Assembly (NCBI GenBank): GCA_009739215.1 | Contig: VSJF01000008.1 | Span: 1,488,001-1,552,000 of the forward strand | Origin: Floccularia luteovirens | Lineage: Eukaryota > Basidiomycota > Agaricomycetes > Agaricales > Squamanitaceae | DNA length: 64,000 bases | Reading direction: 5' to 3' | In this document: piece by piece, positions 10,358-24,183 of the stretch | Position numbering within the stretch: position 1 is the first letter of the stretch | Layout: the number at the start of each line of letters is the position of its first letter | Position numbers and translations under genes: made by a program | The notes under the pieces: model-generated | What the model was told of the DNA's origin: nothing | The model's input: the letters and a program-made list of their open reading frames with translations, nothing else | Databases searched by the model: none

Positions 10358-13300
10358 TCGTCCTCGGTCGCTTGTGGTGAGGTTGTTGCTGTTTTAGTAT
10401 GGGCCCTCTTTGTTCAGGAGAATGTGGATCGGTGTGGCGATTGAGTTTTTCAGTATCCCCATAGGTTTCCAGGTCGGACGACAGAGCATGCGACTCGCGA
10501 TCGACGATTTGTCCGGCATAGTCGTCTCCCGTCCTACACCCTCACCAGCTCTCTTCGTCGCATGTGATTTTAACGGCCTCCACATTTTCCAGGAATCATG
10601 GGGATGCATTCACCTAGCCTACTAAACGAATCACGCTACATACCTCCTCACGGCGCTTCTTGCAGTTATTTTTTGTCCACACGATCCTATCCTCTCCGGT
10701 CTTGCTCACTTTGCATTTGCTCTAAATGTTTCCTTTTGTGGCTCTCTTAAAATTGTTCAAAGTTTTCTCTCCGAGGAATTTCATAGATGCCGTTTTTTCA
10801 TCTCCAAAAAATGACTACACGCCAAATTTGTGGTTTGCTTTTTGACCTGCTGGCATTTAATTTTTTTTTTCATCTCCATCCGACACCATCCGCACCTCCA
10901 CCGAACGTAAACTGCACTCCGCTTCATGCACCACACCCTAAACCCCATCCAGGATTGGCTCAACCCCTCCTTTCAAGTTTTTTTTAGGCCGCTGCGTTCT
11001 GTGTTCCTCCGGCCCGCTTGTGCATCGCAACACACTTCACTTGTGTTCTTTTTTTAACTTTTACCCCATTTACACAGCTCTCCACATCTTTTTTTTTCCC
11101 TGTCAGTGGCTTACACATCTTGCACGCTCTCACGACACTCAAATCATTTTCATTGTCAATCACATTTTTTCTTCCATTTCTCATTGTCGAAGCACTAACA
11201 TTCAACTGCTTGGTTCTCGCTCATCTACATCCCTTTTTTTTCCACCCCTCTCTGTTTCACTCACTCTAGTCTCCTTGTTTTTTTTTTCTCACACATTCCG
11301 TGGCTCCTCTTACAACATCGTCGAAAACCCATTTTTCCCTGGTTATTATTTATCATCCATACGTGCTTGTCACGTACATGACATGATTCATGACGGTTTC
11401 CCTGTTACTCTCCTGTCTTTGCCACCCTGTTACCTCACTCTCCCTCTCCATCGTTATCACGAATTATTACAACCGCGAAGGGCTTGCGCGATTCCAAGTC
11501 CCATAAAGAAATAAATTTTTATTTTTTTTTCATTGGTCAATTGTAATAACAATTTCCTTTATTTGTATAAATACAAGTATGCACAGCAAAGTGCCACCCT
11601 CGCTCCCTCGCTCACTCCATTTGTCCCTCCACTTCCCCTCCCACCTGCCCTCTTTATTATCACTTTTTTTCCTTTTCCCATCAAACTGCAAAATATTTTT
11701 TTTGTTCGATTAAACGCATATATACATAAAGCAATTGATAAATGACTACTGTATATAACGTAGAAGAATTTTTTCCGTCCTTGTGTTGTTTTTATTTTGT
11801 AAAAAGAGGACAAATGAGTAATGTATTATTATATCATTATTTCGAATTGCGTTCCATGTGGACCCGAGTGTTTTTTTTTGTGATAATAGTGAAGGTTGGG
11901 TTACTAAAATGGGGAAATGATATGGAAGCAATTAATGAAGCGTGGGTGGATGGTACGTATATTAATCCCCCGACCCCAACGCGTTGATTTTTTTTTCTGT
12001 ATATTCAATTTCAGTTTTTTTTTGGGTGTGGTGATACGACTTATTCGCGGGTTAATCACGGAAGGTGTCAGTGTGGAGAATGTTTTTTGGTTCGTTTTCT
12101 TCTCGTTTTTTGCCTTTGTCCGTTCTTCACCAGTCATTATTAGTAAGTAAGAGGTGCTCCTGATGTATTGCATGGTATACGCGGCCACGAGTTGATACGC
12201 AATTTTTTTTTTGGAAGTTCAAATTGGTAATTTGCTGTTAATGGGAGACTGCTTCTATGTGTGCAAGTGGATGAAAGGTGGTGCGGGCGAATAAAGTTCC
12301 GGCCATTTTGTTTGATAGATAAATTAGCGCTTGTATCTTCAGTGAAAGGACATACTGTCCTCTTGGGGACTATGTAAGTAGGTCGCGTAATTTTCTATCC
12401 TTCCGGTATACGGCCTCGGGATATCCATCGTCACACTGCCGAAATTCCAGTTGGATTACGCGATGACATTGTATACAATAAATCGAGTTTTCCACCAAAT
12501 GAGAATATTCGGATTATTCACGGACTCCATTTTGCTCCTAGAAATAAAATTCGACCGTTAATAGTTTCAGCATTGTACATAGCAACTAAGCAACTTGCAA
12601 TATTAACGATGCACGTTGCTAACTTTGATCCGAGTTTACAAGTGTACCCATAGGGATTCCCAAAGGCGAGGTTTATCCCTTCATCGAAACCGAAACCTTA
12701 CGAATAATTCCTTCAGAAATGTGGCCACTAGTCGAGTTCTGATCCGGAGGTCCGAGGTGTGTACATAGTATTCTTTTTCTTGATTTTCTAATCGAAGCTT
12801 GTGCAAATGTGTGTATGTGTATTTAGCCACCAACTCGAATAGTTGATTAACTTTAGGATGAAACCCCTAATACTTCGCAAACACACCTTCCTCAATGCAG
12901 ATCCTCCACTGATTGTTCTTCCAATGGGGACCCTGCTAAACGCTGGCATTTGAAGAGTTCTCTTCTGCATCGTGGGTAGATGTATGTACCAATATTGTTC
13001 CGGGTGCAAAGCCAAGCGACGTTTCCGGCTCGATCTTCGAGTTTGTCAGTTGTCAGTTGTTCGAATTGTTGAACTGTAAAAGACTTACGACCACGCTCCC
13101 GCCGTCTTTGCCCTGACCCCGGGACTGCGGTTTTCGCGAACTCTCCCACATCACCCCTCTTCTATGGCATCTCGTTTCGAGATCATCTGCCGATAGTATA
13201 TGAACTTTAGTGACGCCACTCAATCCCAATTCGATCACAAGGAAAAGAAGTGGATCCAAACAACATGAGGTACGAAGATAACAATAAATAGGGCCCCCCG

Positions 13301-14186
13301 CATGTTAAAGAAGCAGCGAATCGTTGATGTGGTTACTATTAAGGAATATGGTTCTTCCTATTCTGATATGAACGTCTAGTCCAAGCTTTCACTTATGTTT
13401 CTTGAATATATAACGGCTAGATAGTTCCGAGTACCCCAAGGAGTTGGGGACAAAGGGTTCAAAGTCCCAGGAGAAGTTTTTGGAAAGGTTTCTAACCAGA
13501 CTTGATTGCTGGAATTCTAGAAATGAAATATATAACATAAGTGCCAAGGTAGGTATTTAAAGCGGTTGATAGCGTTAAACCTAAATCACAATCTCACGAG
13601 CGACTCGAAGAACCAGGTAACATCGCATCGGAATTGGGAGTGGCTTAATACGATACGAGGTGTCAGTAACTTGTTCTTGAAGGTAGAGAAATCCTGTTTG
13701 GCCTTGTTGAAATCAAGAGATACCGGGATTTAGCGATGCAATTCTCAGCCACTTCGAGACTTGGTTGGTTGCTTATAAGAGCTCCCATGAGTTCCAACAC
13801 TATGGTCTATCCCATGCGAGTGGGAAACCTCTCTTCATTTCCGGTGGTTCTAATGTTATAGAAACCAACAGCTTCCAACCACACACAGCCAGCGCATTTT
13901 GAAAGGCTTTTAGTGCATTTACAGTATCTGTAAGTGTGATTTCATTTCGGGAGAACCCCGGTTTACGACTTGATTGGTCAAATGGTCGTTTTGAAGTTTG
14001 TTCCAGGGTAGCTGTTATCATCGGATCTTGTGTTGTGGCTCCTGTTATCAGTGGCTAGCTGCAGCCAGGAATTTACAAAACTATCGCAATACAAGACATT
14101 ATGCCTACATGAAGAAACAATCTGTTCTTTGAAAATAATTAAACAGTTGCACCTGCCTGACCACCACCGACCAACTGGCTAATGAA
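10358..14186. other. T-rich non-coding stretch downstream of the GATA factor
   Basis: From about 10.4 to 12.2 kb the plus strand is pyrimidine-rich, with many runs of seven to ten T (for example near 10860, 10979, 11083, 11278, 11990 and 12200). Open frames such as 11020-11514 translate to Phe/Leu/Ser/His low complexity and are not credible genes. The beginning is probably the 3' UTR of the GATA factor. From 12.2 to 14.2 kb nothing recognisable was found; the frames at 12892-13149 and 13800-14021 on the minus strand have no family features. Confidence 0.5.
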
Positions 14187-15371
14187 TCACTTGGTGAACC
14201 TATCGGCTACCCACCCGACTATTGCCGGAGTCAACTCGGACAATCTTCTTTCTTTTACCAAGAAGTCGTAATACGGGTCGTTGTGGATGCCATCTTGCTG
14301 TATGATAAGAGTTGCTTTGTTGTGATGTTTGCAGAAATTGCGTGCAAAGTCCTTAATGTCATCCCGCAATAATTCTGCTTCTCCCCCGGTGATGAGAGCA
14401 TAGTCTACAATTTTGTCAACACCTTTGAACCATGTTTCCTGGTACTTTCTTGGCTTCCAAGTAATTCTTCGCCGAGTCTGGAGCACCAGCCAAAACTTCC
14501 TGTCCCAAGCATAGTCATGGTAGGCCTATCAATAATATCGCTTCCCCCATTTTCATAAAAAGATTTAGACTCTCCCGTCAGTGTTACCCAAGGGGACATC
14601 ATGTATGCACCACCAAAGCGACCCCGGTTCAATTGTACAGGTTTCACGCCCTCCAATGGGCGCAGAATATGCGCAAGGACTTGTATGATAAGATTACCTC
14701 CCGCAGAGTCACCAACCATCACCAAGTTCTCAGGTCGCACCCCAGCTGCAATGAGATGGTTCACTGCTTGGACTGCTTGACGAAGCTGCGTGGGAAAATC
14801 TTTTGTTGGAACCAAAGCTAATTTTATCCACCACTGGAATGAGCCGACAATGAAAAGTCCAGAAGGGTCTAGTACGCACAATACTCCAAAGCTGCGAATC
14901 CCACATCCAATCCTTTTTTACTCCTCAGTTCGTCCGTCACATATTTCCAGAACGGTAGTGCAATATCAGGGATAGGAAGCAGGAATCCTCCGCCTGTAAT
15001 GCACATAGTTCAAATTTCCGCCATTGGATAGTACTCAGACGCAGCACTCACCGTGGAAATACAAGATGACTTTGTCCGTGCGTTTCTTCGTGACCCAAAA
15101 TAACCTCGAATCTTCGCCAATTGCTTCCGTTATTGGTTCTATGTGATTTTGTTTCGCCCATGTTATATAGACATTCTCAGATGAGCCCGTCATATACTGG
15201 AGCTGCCTAATGTTCAACATGGATGCCATATACCGGAACGCCCCATCTCCCATAACCCTTCTCCAAGTCTTTCTCCTGGAATACTTGTGGAGGGGCGAGG
15301 TGATCAATTTATAGATGGCGGCAAGTGCTAGTACGACGCCAAAGAGAATCAGACATTGTACACTCAACCAT
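14187..15371 (-). pseudogene. Alpha/beta hydrolase (hydrolase-3 / steryl acetyl hydrolase type) with frameshifts
   Basis: Three exons fit on the minus strand (about 15371-15052, 14993-14880, 14817-14187). The product has an N-terminal hydrophobic anchor (LILFGVVLALAAIY), the oxyanion-hole motif HGGGF formed across intron 1, and the nucleophile elbow GDSAGG. The C-terminal block LITGGEAELLRDDI and DGIHNDP would carry the acid and His. Such enzymes deacetylate or hydrolyse ester substrates at membranes. The frame is broken. The ATG at 15369-15371 joins the conserved frame only if one T is dropped. The conserved frame also moves by +1 at a GGG run (14504-14506) and by +1 at an AAA run (plus-strand TTT, 14435-14437). 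Dropping one base at each of the two internal runs restores a length divisible by three. It is either a recent pseudogene or a gene with base-insertion errors in the sequence. Confidence 0.75.
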
Positions 15372-16613
15372 TGAGATACAATTGCACACGTATTGGTAAC
15401 AGGCGAATCACCATGAACACCTTCTCAACTAATGAAACATTCCCATATGAGGTGTCTCGCACTTTGCCAGGCATTGTTCAGGGTCTCTTGTGAGGACGAT
15501 GAAGGGAATAAGGAAGGGAATAAGGAGACGATAGAGAGGGACTATGAACCCTACATGTCAACCTATATTTATTATATAGTCTTGCGGTGCTTGAAAGGTC
15601 ACCTTCTGATTAACTAAGACTTTGTTGGACAGATGGCAACCATGAAACATCAATTCGAAGCTGTGATTGCGCTAATTCCATTTACTTCATTGCACCAGAC
15701 TTGATGATAAATCAAAGCTGCTCCGCTCGTGAGTATTGTGAAGTGGTTTCTTCGAGAAACATAAAATATCATGTTGTTTTTATACAGTCCGGTGTTTTGT
15801 GTGGGACAACATGCAGCTTTTACACGAGGTGAAATTTCGAATCTAGCATCAGATAGTTAGTACCAACCGACGATTTTAAGTAACGAGAACATTTATGATA
15901 TAAGCTAGACAAAGTTCTCATCCATTATAGAACCACGCTAACGGAATCCGCATCATCTTCCCGTTATCTCGTGACCCTTGGTGGGAAAAAGACTTTGATG
16001 TATCCATGGTGGCAGAATCATTTTGCGTTGTGCTATTGTCAAACCCAGGGGGGTGTCGTAAGCAACAAAGTTCACTGTGTCGTTGGAATTTCCTGAGTTG
16101 AAACTACCTCTGTATTCTGACAAGTGGAATCCAACTTACTAGGTAATGATTGGGCGCCAATATTGCTGTCCGGTATTCTTTTCTGGGAAGTTGCTGATTA
16201 CAATGCCGTGTGCCTTTGCTCCCTGTCGGTGCGCAGGTACCCGATCCCCATTTGAGAACGTCATTCCTTATCCGATACGCAGAACCTGCTCAAGAGAGAT
16301 CATGTCCAATTCAGGGATATCCTTACAAGCTCGCCGCACAATGCCAAATCTAGTTGTAACACAGCCAGTAAGTGTCATGAAGCCTAGTTATGCGCCACCA
16401 CACTATGGCATTCCATGGTAAAGAAATAAACAAGTGGCATAATGTATTAGGTATAATATACATGTATGTATTCCATGGAGGTGATCACTCTAGTGCATCT
16501 TTGATCTTGACTATATTAGAGATTCTAAATTGTGCGCAAAATATTTTGTTTGGTGCTTCCATTCTCTTCTGGTGTGGAACGGCGGCTGAACTTGGTCCTT
16601 CCAAGCTTCTACA
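15372..16613. other. Intergenic, possible degraded coding trace
   Basis: Most of this stretch shows nothing. Around 16146-16421 both strands are fairly open. The minus strand reads phrases such as ELDMISLEQVLRIG, a stop, then HGIVISNFPEKNTGQQYWRP, which look protein-like but match no family I can name. It may be a remnant of a gene or chance. Confidence 0.3.
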
Positions 16614-19600
16614 CTATTGCTTGTCCAAGGCTTGAAGTTGTACGTATTCATAATAATCCCCCCGCTTGGCCAACAGCTGGTCAGGAGTGCCAGATTCACT
16701 GATACACCCGTCTTTGACAAAATAGCTGTAAAAATCATAACAGTTAAATAATGTCATTATCGACACACTTCACAACACGTACATGCGATCCGCGTTCTGT
16801 ATTGTCGATAATCTGTGAGCAATCGCGATTGTCGTTCTGCCCTTTGCAACTTGATCCAGAGCTTCCTGTACAACTCTCTCAGAATTCGAGTCCAAAGCAG
16901 AAGTCGCCTAAATGATGACAATACATATCAGCACATATTTTGAAAAAGTAATGACAGGGGAGTGCACGAATTACCTCGTCTAAAAGAAGAACTTTCGGTT
17001 TGCGTAATAAGGCACGCGCGATTGAAATGCGTTCTTTAGACAAAAGCAATCTCAACCACAAGATTTCAAAACGAATTTATTTGTTTACACCCACGTTTCT
17101 GGCCACCGGATAGTTGTGATCCTTTCCCACCAACTTCAGTCTCAAAACCACTAAGAAAATAAAAATGTTCAAGTTCTTTGTATAGTAGAGAGAGGAGAAC
17201 CGCTTACTCGGGCAATGACTGGATGTATTCTAATATGTTAGCCTTTCTACAAGCATCCTCTAACTCTTCCTGTGTGACCTCGGAAGTAGGTTTGATGGCA
17301 CCAAGTAGTATATTGAAACGAATTGTTCCAGCGTAGAGTGTCGGCTCTTGTGAAACCAAAGCAATCTGCTTACGATATTCTCGAACGTTCAGCTCAGATA
17401 TGAGCACACCATCCAGCTAGAAAAGTCAGAACTTTGAAACTGACCTGAGCAGGACGCTTACATATATCTTTCCAGCTGTAGGATCATAAAACCTTTCTAT
17501 CAATTGCATACTATAGGCACGGGTCAACGAAGACTCGCGTTGAGGGCATATTATCACGTACACAGTGCTTTTCCATGACCCACTCGCACCTACCAGAGCA
17601 ATGTATGTGCCGGGTTCGACCTCGAGTGAAAGGCCGGATAGCACATGAACAGCTGGGCGGGTTGGATATCTGAAATGAACAGTCTCAAAGCGTATGTGTC
17701 CTTCACATTTCTCGGGATTGATGCTATTGCCTGTGGTTGACTGGGTGTCGATTTCGGGAACGGTGTCAAACAACCTAATTATTTCAGAAGCAGCTCCTTT
17801 CGCGGAGGAGATGTCAGGCACAAGTGAAAATGCATTTCCAGCCTGGATAGCTCCGAAGGTCGTGCTCTACAAAAGCATCTCAGAAACATAGTATGATAGA
17901 AACTATGTCACATACCATGACCACAACAAAGAACTCGAAAAGCGTTACTTCTTGCCTCGAAACCAGTGTCGAACCATACCAGAAGACAAGTGCAATGACG
18001 AAAAATGACATCGATTGTGACAGAGCGTACAAACCATTGCTCCAAAATGCATGCTTGTCAGAATTGCGGAGAGGGAGGTCCAAACTCTTGCTGTACATTT
18101 GCAAGCAGTCCTCCTCTCTTGTTAAAGCCGCAACAGTACGAATAGAGCTAGCAGCTTCACAAGCCAAGTGTGCAGATTCCTCGTGTGCCTTCTTGTTTGC
18201 CTTGTCTTTTAGCACGATGACTCGCTGTAATGCATAGTTATATTCATGACCGGACATCAGTAATATTCAAGACTTACAAGACGAATATAACCTGCTGAAG
18301 CAAGTAGAGGAGTACATGCTTTTTTATGAAAATGGAATGATTATCAAAAGTACACATTAGAGAAAATCGTTCATACCTGTAGTAATAAGTGCAACTTTCC
18401 AAATGAAAGCTAGACCAATTATGGAGCCTGTCATGACGGTGGAAACACATTGGATAATCCTAGACTGTAGTGTTGGTCCAAAATCAAAAAAAAAAAATTG
18501 AAATGATCTTACGCTCCGAGGGTGCTACCAGCAATACCATTAACCTTCTGTGGATTCTCACTCAGGCTTGCCGTCAAAGTTCCAGTCTGGTTTGAATTTG
18601 AGAAAACGACGGAATCGATGGTCAAAATAGCACAAACATTATTTTCATCCTTGTCAAAGAACTCAACTGCGAAATCATTGAATTCACAACTTAAGTATAA
18701 GCGTTGGTCTAATCACTCACCATCTTGCCGAAGAAGTAGCTTTCAAGATTAAGCAGCGTAACCTACGTGTTAAGGTAGCTGCAGCACGTGAAAAGCAGTA
18801 ATTCTGGAATCCGATGAATATGGCAGAGAGAATAGCAATAATAAAGAACCTGTCCGAACTTATCTCAATAGACGTTCCGTAGAACATTGTGAATAACACA
18901 CCATAGAGCAGTTCGATCACTAAGGCGGCGTCGCTCCGCGTTATCTGTTTCAGAAAACGCTGATACCCCATTAGCGAAAACGATGCCGAAAGCAGGGTAG
19001 ACCATTCCAGTAGCTGAAGGACGTGATAATATCACAATCTACTCATATCCACAAATTATTTACTCACCTATAGCACAAATGGAGCCCACCAAGTAGTTCT
19101 TCCATTGATCAAGTACCAATTCACTGAATCGTAGAAATATTGTCAGTAAATTGTAATCTGTTTGTTTCCCTTCGGCAGATTCTTTGTATTTAAGTTCATC
19201 GATGGTATAACTCCTGCGATATTCGTTGTCCTTTCGAACTGGACTTTTCTCCATGTCTTCAGGCTCGCTATCGGCCAAATCAGCCAAACCGCGAACTTCT
19301 TGTCCTTCGCGAAGTTTTTGCGACTGAAACCAATTGTGCATAAGCCCCATCAGCCGATATTAGTTCATTATGGTCTCCTTGCTCAAGTACAAGTCCATCC
19401 CCCATGACATATATGACATCAGCATCCTTGATGGTAGATAGACGATGCGCAATTGTGATGGTGGTTCTACCTGGGGGTCGGTTGGAAGGACTGGTTGACG
19501 CGGAGGATCACATCACATACCTGCAGCAGCTTTGTCCAGGGCATCTTGTACAATACCTTCAGACTGAGTATCTAAAACACTTATGGCTTCATCCAAAAGA

Positions 19601-21672
19601 AGTATTCGGGGATCAGAGACGATTGCACGAGCAATAGCAACACGTTGCTTTTGTCCACCAGATAGTAGGAACCCGCGCTCGCCGACCATAGTATTGTAAC
19701 CTTGCGGAAGTTTGCTTATAAACCCATGCGCATTCGCTTTCACGCAGGCTTCCTTAATCAGAGCAGATTGCTCTTCTTCCGATGCGTGCTCATACTTGCT
19801 ACCAATAAGGCCATGCGCAACATTTCCTCTGATTGTGGTAGCGAATAACGTGGGTTCTTGTGATACAAGCCCGATCTGCGAGCGTAACCATTTCAAGTTC
19901 AAATCCTTCAGGTTAATTCCCACTAGAGCCGTAGTTTTGCCAGCTTGAAAAGTCAATGTCAAGCCTTTCACAACTTGAACACCAGGACGAGCCGGATATG
20001 TAAACTTGACGTTGTAAAGCGAGATTTCACCCCCCACAATTTTGGGCTTTAAACCAATTGGGTCTGCTGAATCAATTACAGGGATGCGCTTAATTGTTGC
20101 GAAAATTTTTGCCGCCGCTCCTAAGCCAAGGGTAATGGCTATCCAGAGTATTAGTATGGGCTAATGACAGAATGTAACCAAATACCTTGAATTTCGGGGG
20201 CTACCATAGTCAAGGAGAAAGACCCAATCAAGATAGAGAGAATAACACTGACCACAGCCCCGGAATCAGCTGTAGGACAGAACTGTTAAAATGGGGCAAA
20301 CAAAAAGAGATGCGGAAATCTACAAACCGTGATGACTGTTGATAAGAGTTGCTCCGAAAGAGAACGCTATTGAGTGTTCAATAAGCCAATCTAAATGGAT
20401 TGTAGAATAACTTGGTCCCATACCAAGAGCATATGCTCCGTACAGAACAATGAAAAAAACGCCCAAGGCTGATCCATTAAATGAAGCAGACTTGAAATCA
20501 TATTTGAGAGCCCCGGCCATGGAGTCATCATACAACTGTGCTAAGCTGGTTTCTGTCCCGAAAGCCTTGGCTGTCCGAACAGTTGAGATCACTTCCTCTG
20601 CCAAATTTCCTCCCTCAACTACGTGTTGGGTAGAATGCCTGGATTCAACTCAAAATTGAAGCATACATGGCGCAAACGATCATTTGCTTACTGCGCAAAT
20701 TTCGTCAAAAATACACTCATCAGCCCACCAGTGACACAAATGCATGGAAGAATCGAAGTCAAAGCTAGGGCAAGACGCCAAGACCTTACATAGGCAATGA
20801 TCAGGCCAGTGAAGAATGCAGACACATAATTGATGACTAGAGGGATTTGCTCTGATATGCCTTGCTGGACCAAATCTGCAAACTAACGTTCAGTGGTTTT
20901 GATGGAAGTACATCAAATAAAGTATACTTACGGGCACTGGTTTGTATGCGTGTAATGACTTCTCCTGCGCCGACTTTGTCAAAGTATTGAATATCCTGGC
21001 GTAAAGTTGCTTGCAGGTAACGTTCCCTTATCCTTTTGGCATTGGCTTCTCCCGTGTGAACCCATGTATACATGTAAACAAACGTGCAGAGAAACGTGCC
21101 AATCCCTGAAAAGATGCTTCACATCCAATGCAACAACCCATTATATTATATTCACATACCGATATAGACAAGTCCGGTGGTATCTTTTGCAGCTAGACTC
21201 CTGAAACTTGTAGCAGCCTGCTCTACCCCATGTTGTGCATCATCGCTGGAGGTCAATTTAGAAAAGGTCACAAAGGACTGGATAAGATTCCCGAAAAGTA
21301 GAGCCATAAAGCGGCTGCGTAAAATTTCAATACCAGCATTCCACTAGAGAAACATAGATGGAATCACCTGAGTAGCCCCAGCAGCTATAGCAGCAGCCAA
21401 CCCGATAAAATCCAAAAAAAGTTCGAGTCTCGTAGAATATCTGTTATAAACCATAAGTTAAGTTCAATATGACGACAAACTGCCGAGACGAACTGGAACA
21501 ATTGAAAGAATGAAATGGGTAGTACTTCTTCGTCGGTCTTCATCTCAGAAACGTGTTCTATGGCTTGATGATTGTCTTCAGGCTCATTTTCGACTGGCTT
21601 TCGGGAAAAGAGTTCCCATTTCCTCTTGGGTTCCTTCTGGTCCACAACAGATTGTGTAGAATTATCTGACAT
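16614..21672 (-). pseudogene. Full-length ABCB-type (MDR-like) ABC transporter with lost Walker A motifs and frameshifts
   Basis: About twenty short exons encode the TMD1-NBD1-TMD2-NBD2 layout of fungal multidrug-resistance exporters. Landmarks in order are SFFQLFQ/YSTRLELFLDFIG (TM1), HLVQQGISEQ, SLAQLYDDS, NBD1 with [15 protein letters not shown] and LLLDEA, TMD2 ATGMVYPAFGIV, REEDCLQMYSKSL, NBD2 [14 protein letters not shown], and [15 protein letters not shown] joined over an intron. The C-terminal end is YVQLQALDKQ. The defects are several. In NBD1 the sequence jumps from TTALVG straight to [10 protein letters not shown] (junction 19917/19918), removing the Walker A loop in frame. In NBD2 the Walker A reads GASGSWKST, with Trp replacing the invariant Gly (17573-17575). 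Three +1 shifts lie at 21308-21310, 19327-19329 and 18741-18743. Other catalytic motifs persist. It probably cannot bind ATP normally; a relaxed or dying paralogue is the likeliest reading. Confidence 0.85.
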
Positions 21673-24180
21673 AGAGCAAACAGGAAGGACAAAAAGAGTG
21701 TCTCTCGTTTGGCCTGTATGAACTTCGTAGACAGACTGAAGAGAAGTACAAACATCGAAATCAGGTTCTAGTTAAATACCAAAGTACAAGACTAGCACAG
21801 AAATAGAATAATTAGTTGGTAAAAGATGATCAGAAAACAGGGAGACGACATACCATCCGTAGTCACCTCATAATAACCCAACAAACAACCTCGTTTTACT
21901 TCGCAAGCCTGCTTTGAAAATATATTCAAGACTTACGCGTAACATGTGTATCAATAACACCGTCAATGCTAAGGTGAAAATATTGTTGACGCGTTTATCA
22001 CGTGTTGTCTTTAATCGAAATCCTCGACCAGTAATTCGCCGGCATAATAAAACGTTCGCCACCTGCAATGCGAGGACATAGAGAAACCCCCATCGAAGAG
22101 TTCATCTATGCCTTGGCTACAACTAAGGCTATTGTGATATTTGCAATATACCTAAACCCATCTGATGACCAGTCACACCTGTATAATTCAATTCGGTTCT
22201 TACACAATCTTGGTCCCCATTCTAAGACTTGCTTACTCACGTCCGAGGCCTCCTACTAGCAAACCCAGTTTTCAGCACATAGGCATGAGCCGCCCTACAA
22301 GGACATTACATAGTACATAACACGGCAGGTAATCGTTGACACCCACCACACTGGTATGTGCAAGATAAAAAGCTCTCGTCACGCCTGGAGGGCAACGCAT
22401 GTGGATCAAACATAGGTTATTTAATTGATCAGCCCTGTTTCTATATATACCGACCCCAAAATTCATGATCACAATCGTGTCCGCAGCCAGACAAATTACG
22501 CACCGAAACTTACGGAAACAAGAGTCCCAAAATACGAAAACCATATACCCTTGCATATGGCCTAAGGTACTGTAGAACTGTTACACGACCCTTTGTGACC
22601 TACCTGTGGTCGGCTTGACCTAATACTTACACATATACAACTCCTTGCAGCAGGGGTGGTACAGACGAACAATCTAATAACCGACTTTTGCGGCCTCAGA
22701 TTGAAAAACTCCATAGTTCTCATTTTCCAAAAAATTGTGCTACAAGGCGTTAATATGCTACTGGAGGAAAATCACGGACTAACTGTTCTATCTTGATCAT
22801 CCAAAGCAAATTCTACGCACAAATTGAATACCGGATTTCCCCCATGGATGTTTTTCATAACTTCCATTTTTTAACCCCGGAAAGGAGACTACCTCGAATG
22901 AAACTTGTCAGTATCCATGTTAAGTACATCATAGTGACGTACTATGTGTATCTGCGGCTTGCATATATGAAGGGCGAATACAATCGCTTCAAAAAGTCTA
23001 AAAGTGAGCCAACACCACATGTCCGTAGCATCTTGCTTCTATGAATAACGCAACCGGGGAGAGCTGATCACCGTTTATTAAATGATCAGACTCACGGAAG
23101 TAAATTTTTTTTTTTGCACAGCCGAACTAATTCACCGCGTCGCAGCTATGTCTATGCAACGGTAGCAATGTTTTTGTATCTGCATTGAGATGCCGTCATG
23201 AACCGTCTTAACTGAACCGGCCAACAACGTACAACTTCTATGAAATCAGGCCGGTAACATAAAAGATCTGCGGCAAACTTTGTGTTATTGCAAACGAACG
23301 GCGGAGAACTAGAAATGATCGATGCTCTGCGGTCATAACAATAGAGCAAAGAACCATCTGATCATCACAATATTATTAGAGTCCTTCGAGACCATGTTGT
23401 GCCCCACAGCCCCAGTAAAAATAATCACGGGTCAGACGGCAGGGCTCTACGGTAACAGCTTCTAACACTCACTTGGCATAATTAATTGTACAATGATCAA
23501 GGATCAACAAACCGATTTTGATCATCGCATCGATATTAATATGGTTCGCGGGAAGACAATAATGATCAAAACCATCATCTTCGCATGGAATACGGTCGAA
23601 AATCAACAATCAACTTCCCTTTAATGATGGTTGTATAACGCAAGGCTATATTGATGGGCTTGAGAAAGTAACGTGCTCAATCCCTCCCGTCGAAGTATTT
23701 TCAGTGACGGAGTTTACCGGGCTTTAGCTTTAGGCACAGGGATGATGTAGATGGATCAGAGAATGACAATAAAAGACACGTTGTAATTAATCCCTTCGAT
23801 AATCAGTTCATTATCAAGGGGTTGATTGTTCCGTTGCTCAACTCTGTTGTCATAATGTCGTTGAACGGATCATCCGTTTGGCTGTACTACACTTGATTAA
23901 ATTTCGTGATCTCATCTCGCAAACACTAAACACCACCAATGCTGATGAGGACTGGCTAGTGAGAATACCAGCACCTTGATACTATAGCTCTAGAGCACTG
24001 GTGAGCTCAGTGTGAGTTCAGCAAATGCTCGCTGGTGATCGGGAACCGCTGCGATGATAGGATACCAGAATAACCTGGTTCTTCAAAGGTCCTACATGGT
24101 ATGAAGAACATGAAAAACATTAAGTTTGCACCGGCCGGGTCTCTGAAAAATGCCATATTCTGAGGTTGCTCATCAACATT
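21673..24180. other. Intergenic, no gene recognised
   Basis: This stretch lies upstream of the ABC transporter and should contain its promoter. Short open frames (for example 22272-22556 minus and 22793-23044 plus) show no family features. The DNA is AT-rich with many TGATCA-like words between 23.0 and 23.9 kb. No repeat long enough to name was found. Confidence 0.4.
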
Positions 24181-24183
24181 TCA

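Noticed and set aside
11020..11514. 164-codon frame in the T-rich stretch
   Set aside because: Composition follows the T runs (Phe/Leu/Ser/His); no splice partners or domains.
16146..16421. 91-codon plus-strand frame and a partly open minus strand
   Set aside because: The minus strand reads protein-like phrases but has a stop inside and no family I can name; left as an intergenic note.
21300..21360. A 24-nt intron that would repair the first ABC transporter frame break
   Set aside because: Far shorter than any other intron here and it would replace the conserved QPLMALLFGN block by unrelated residues.
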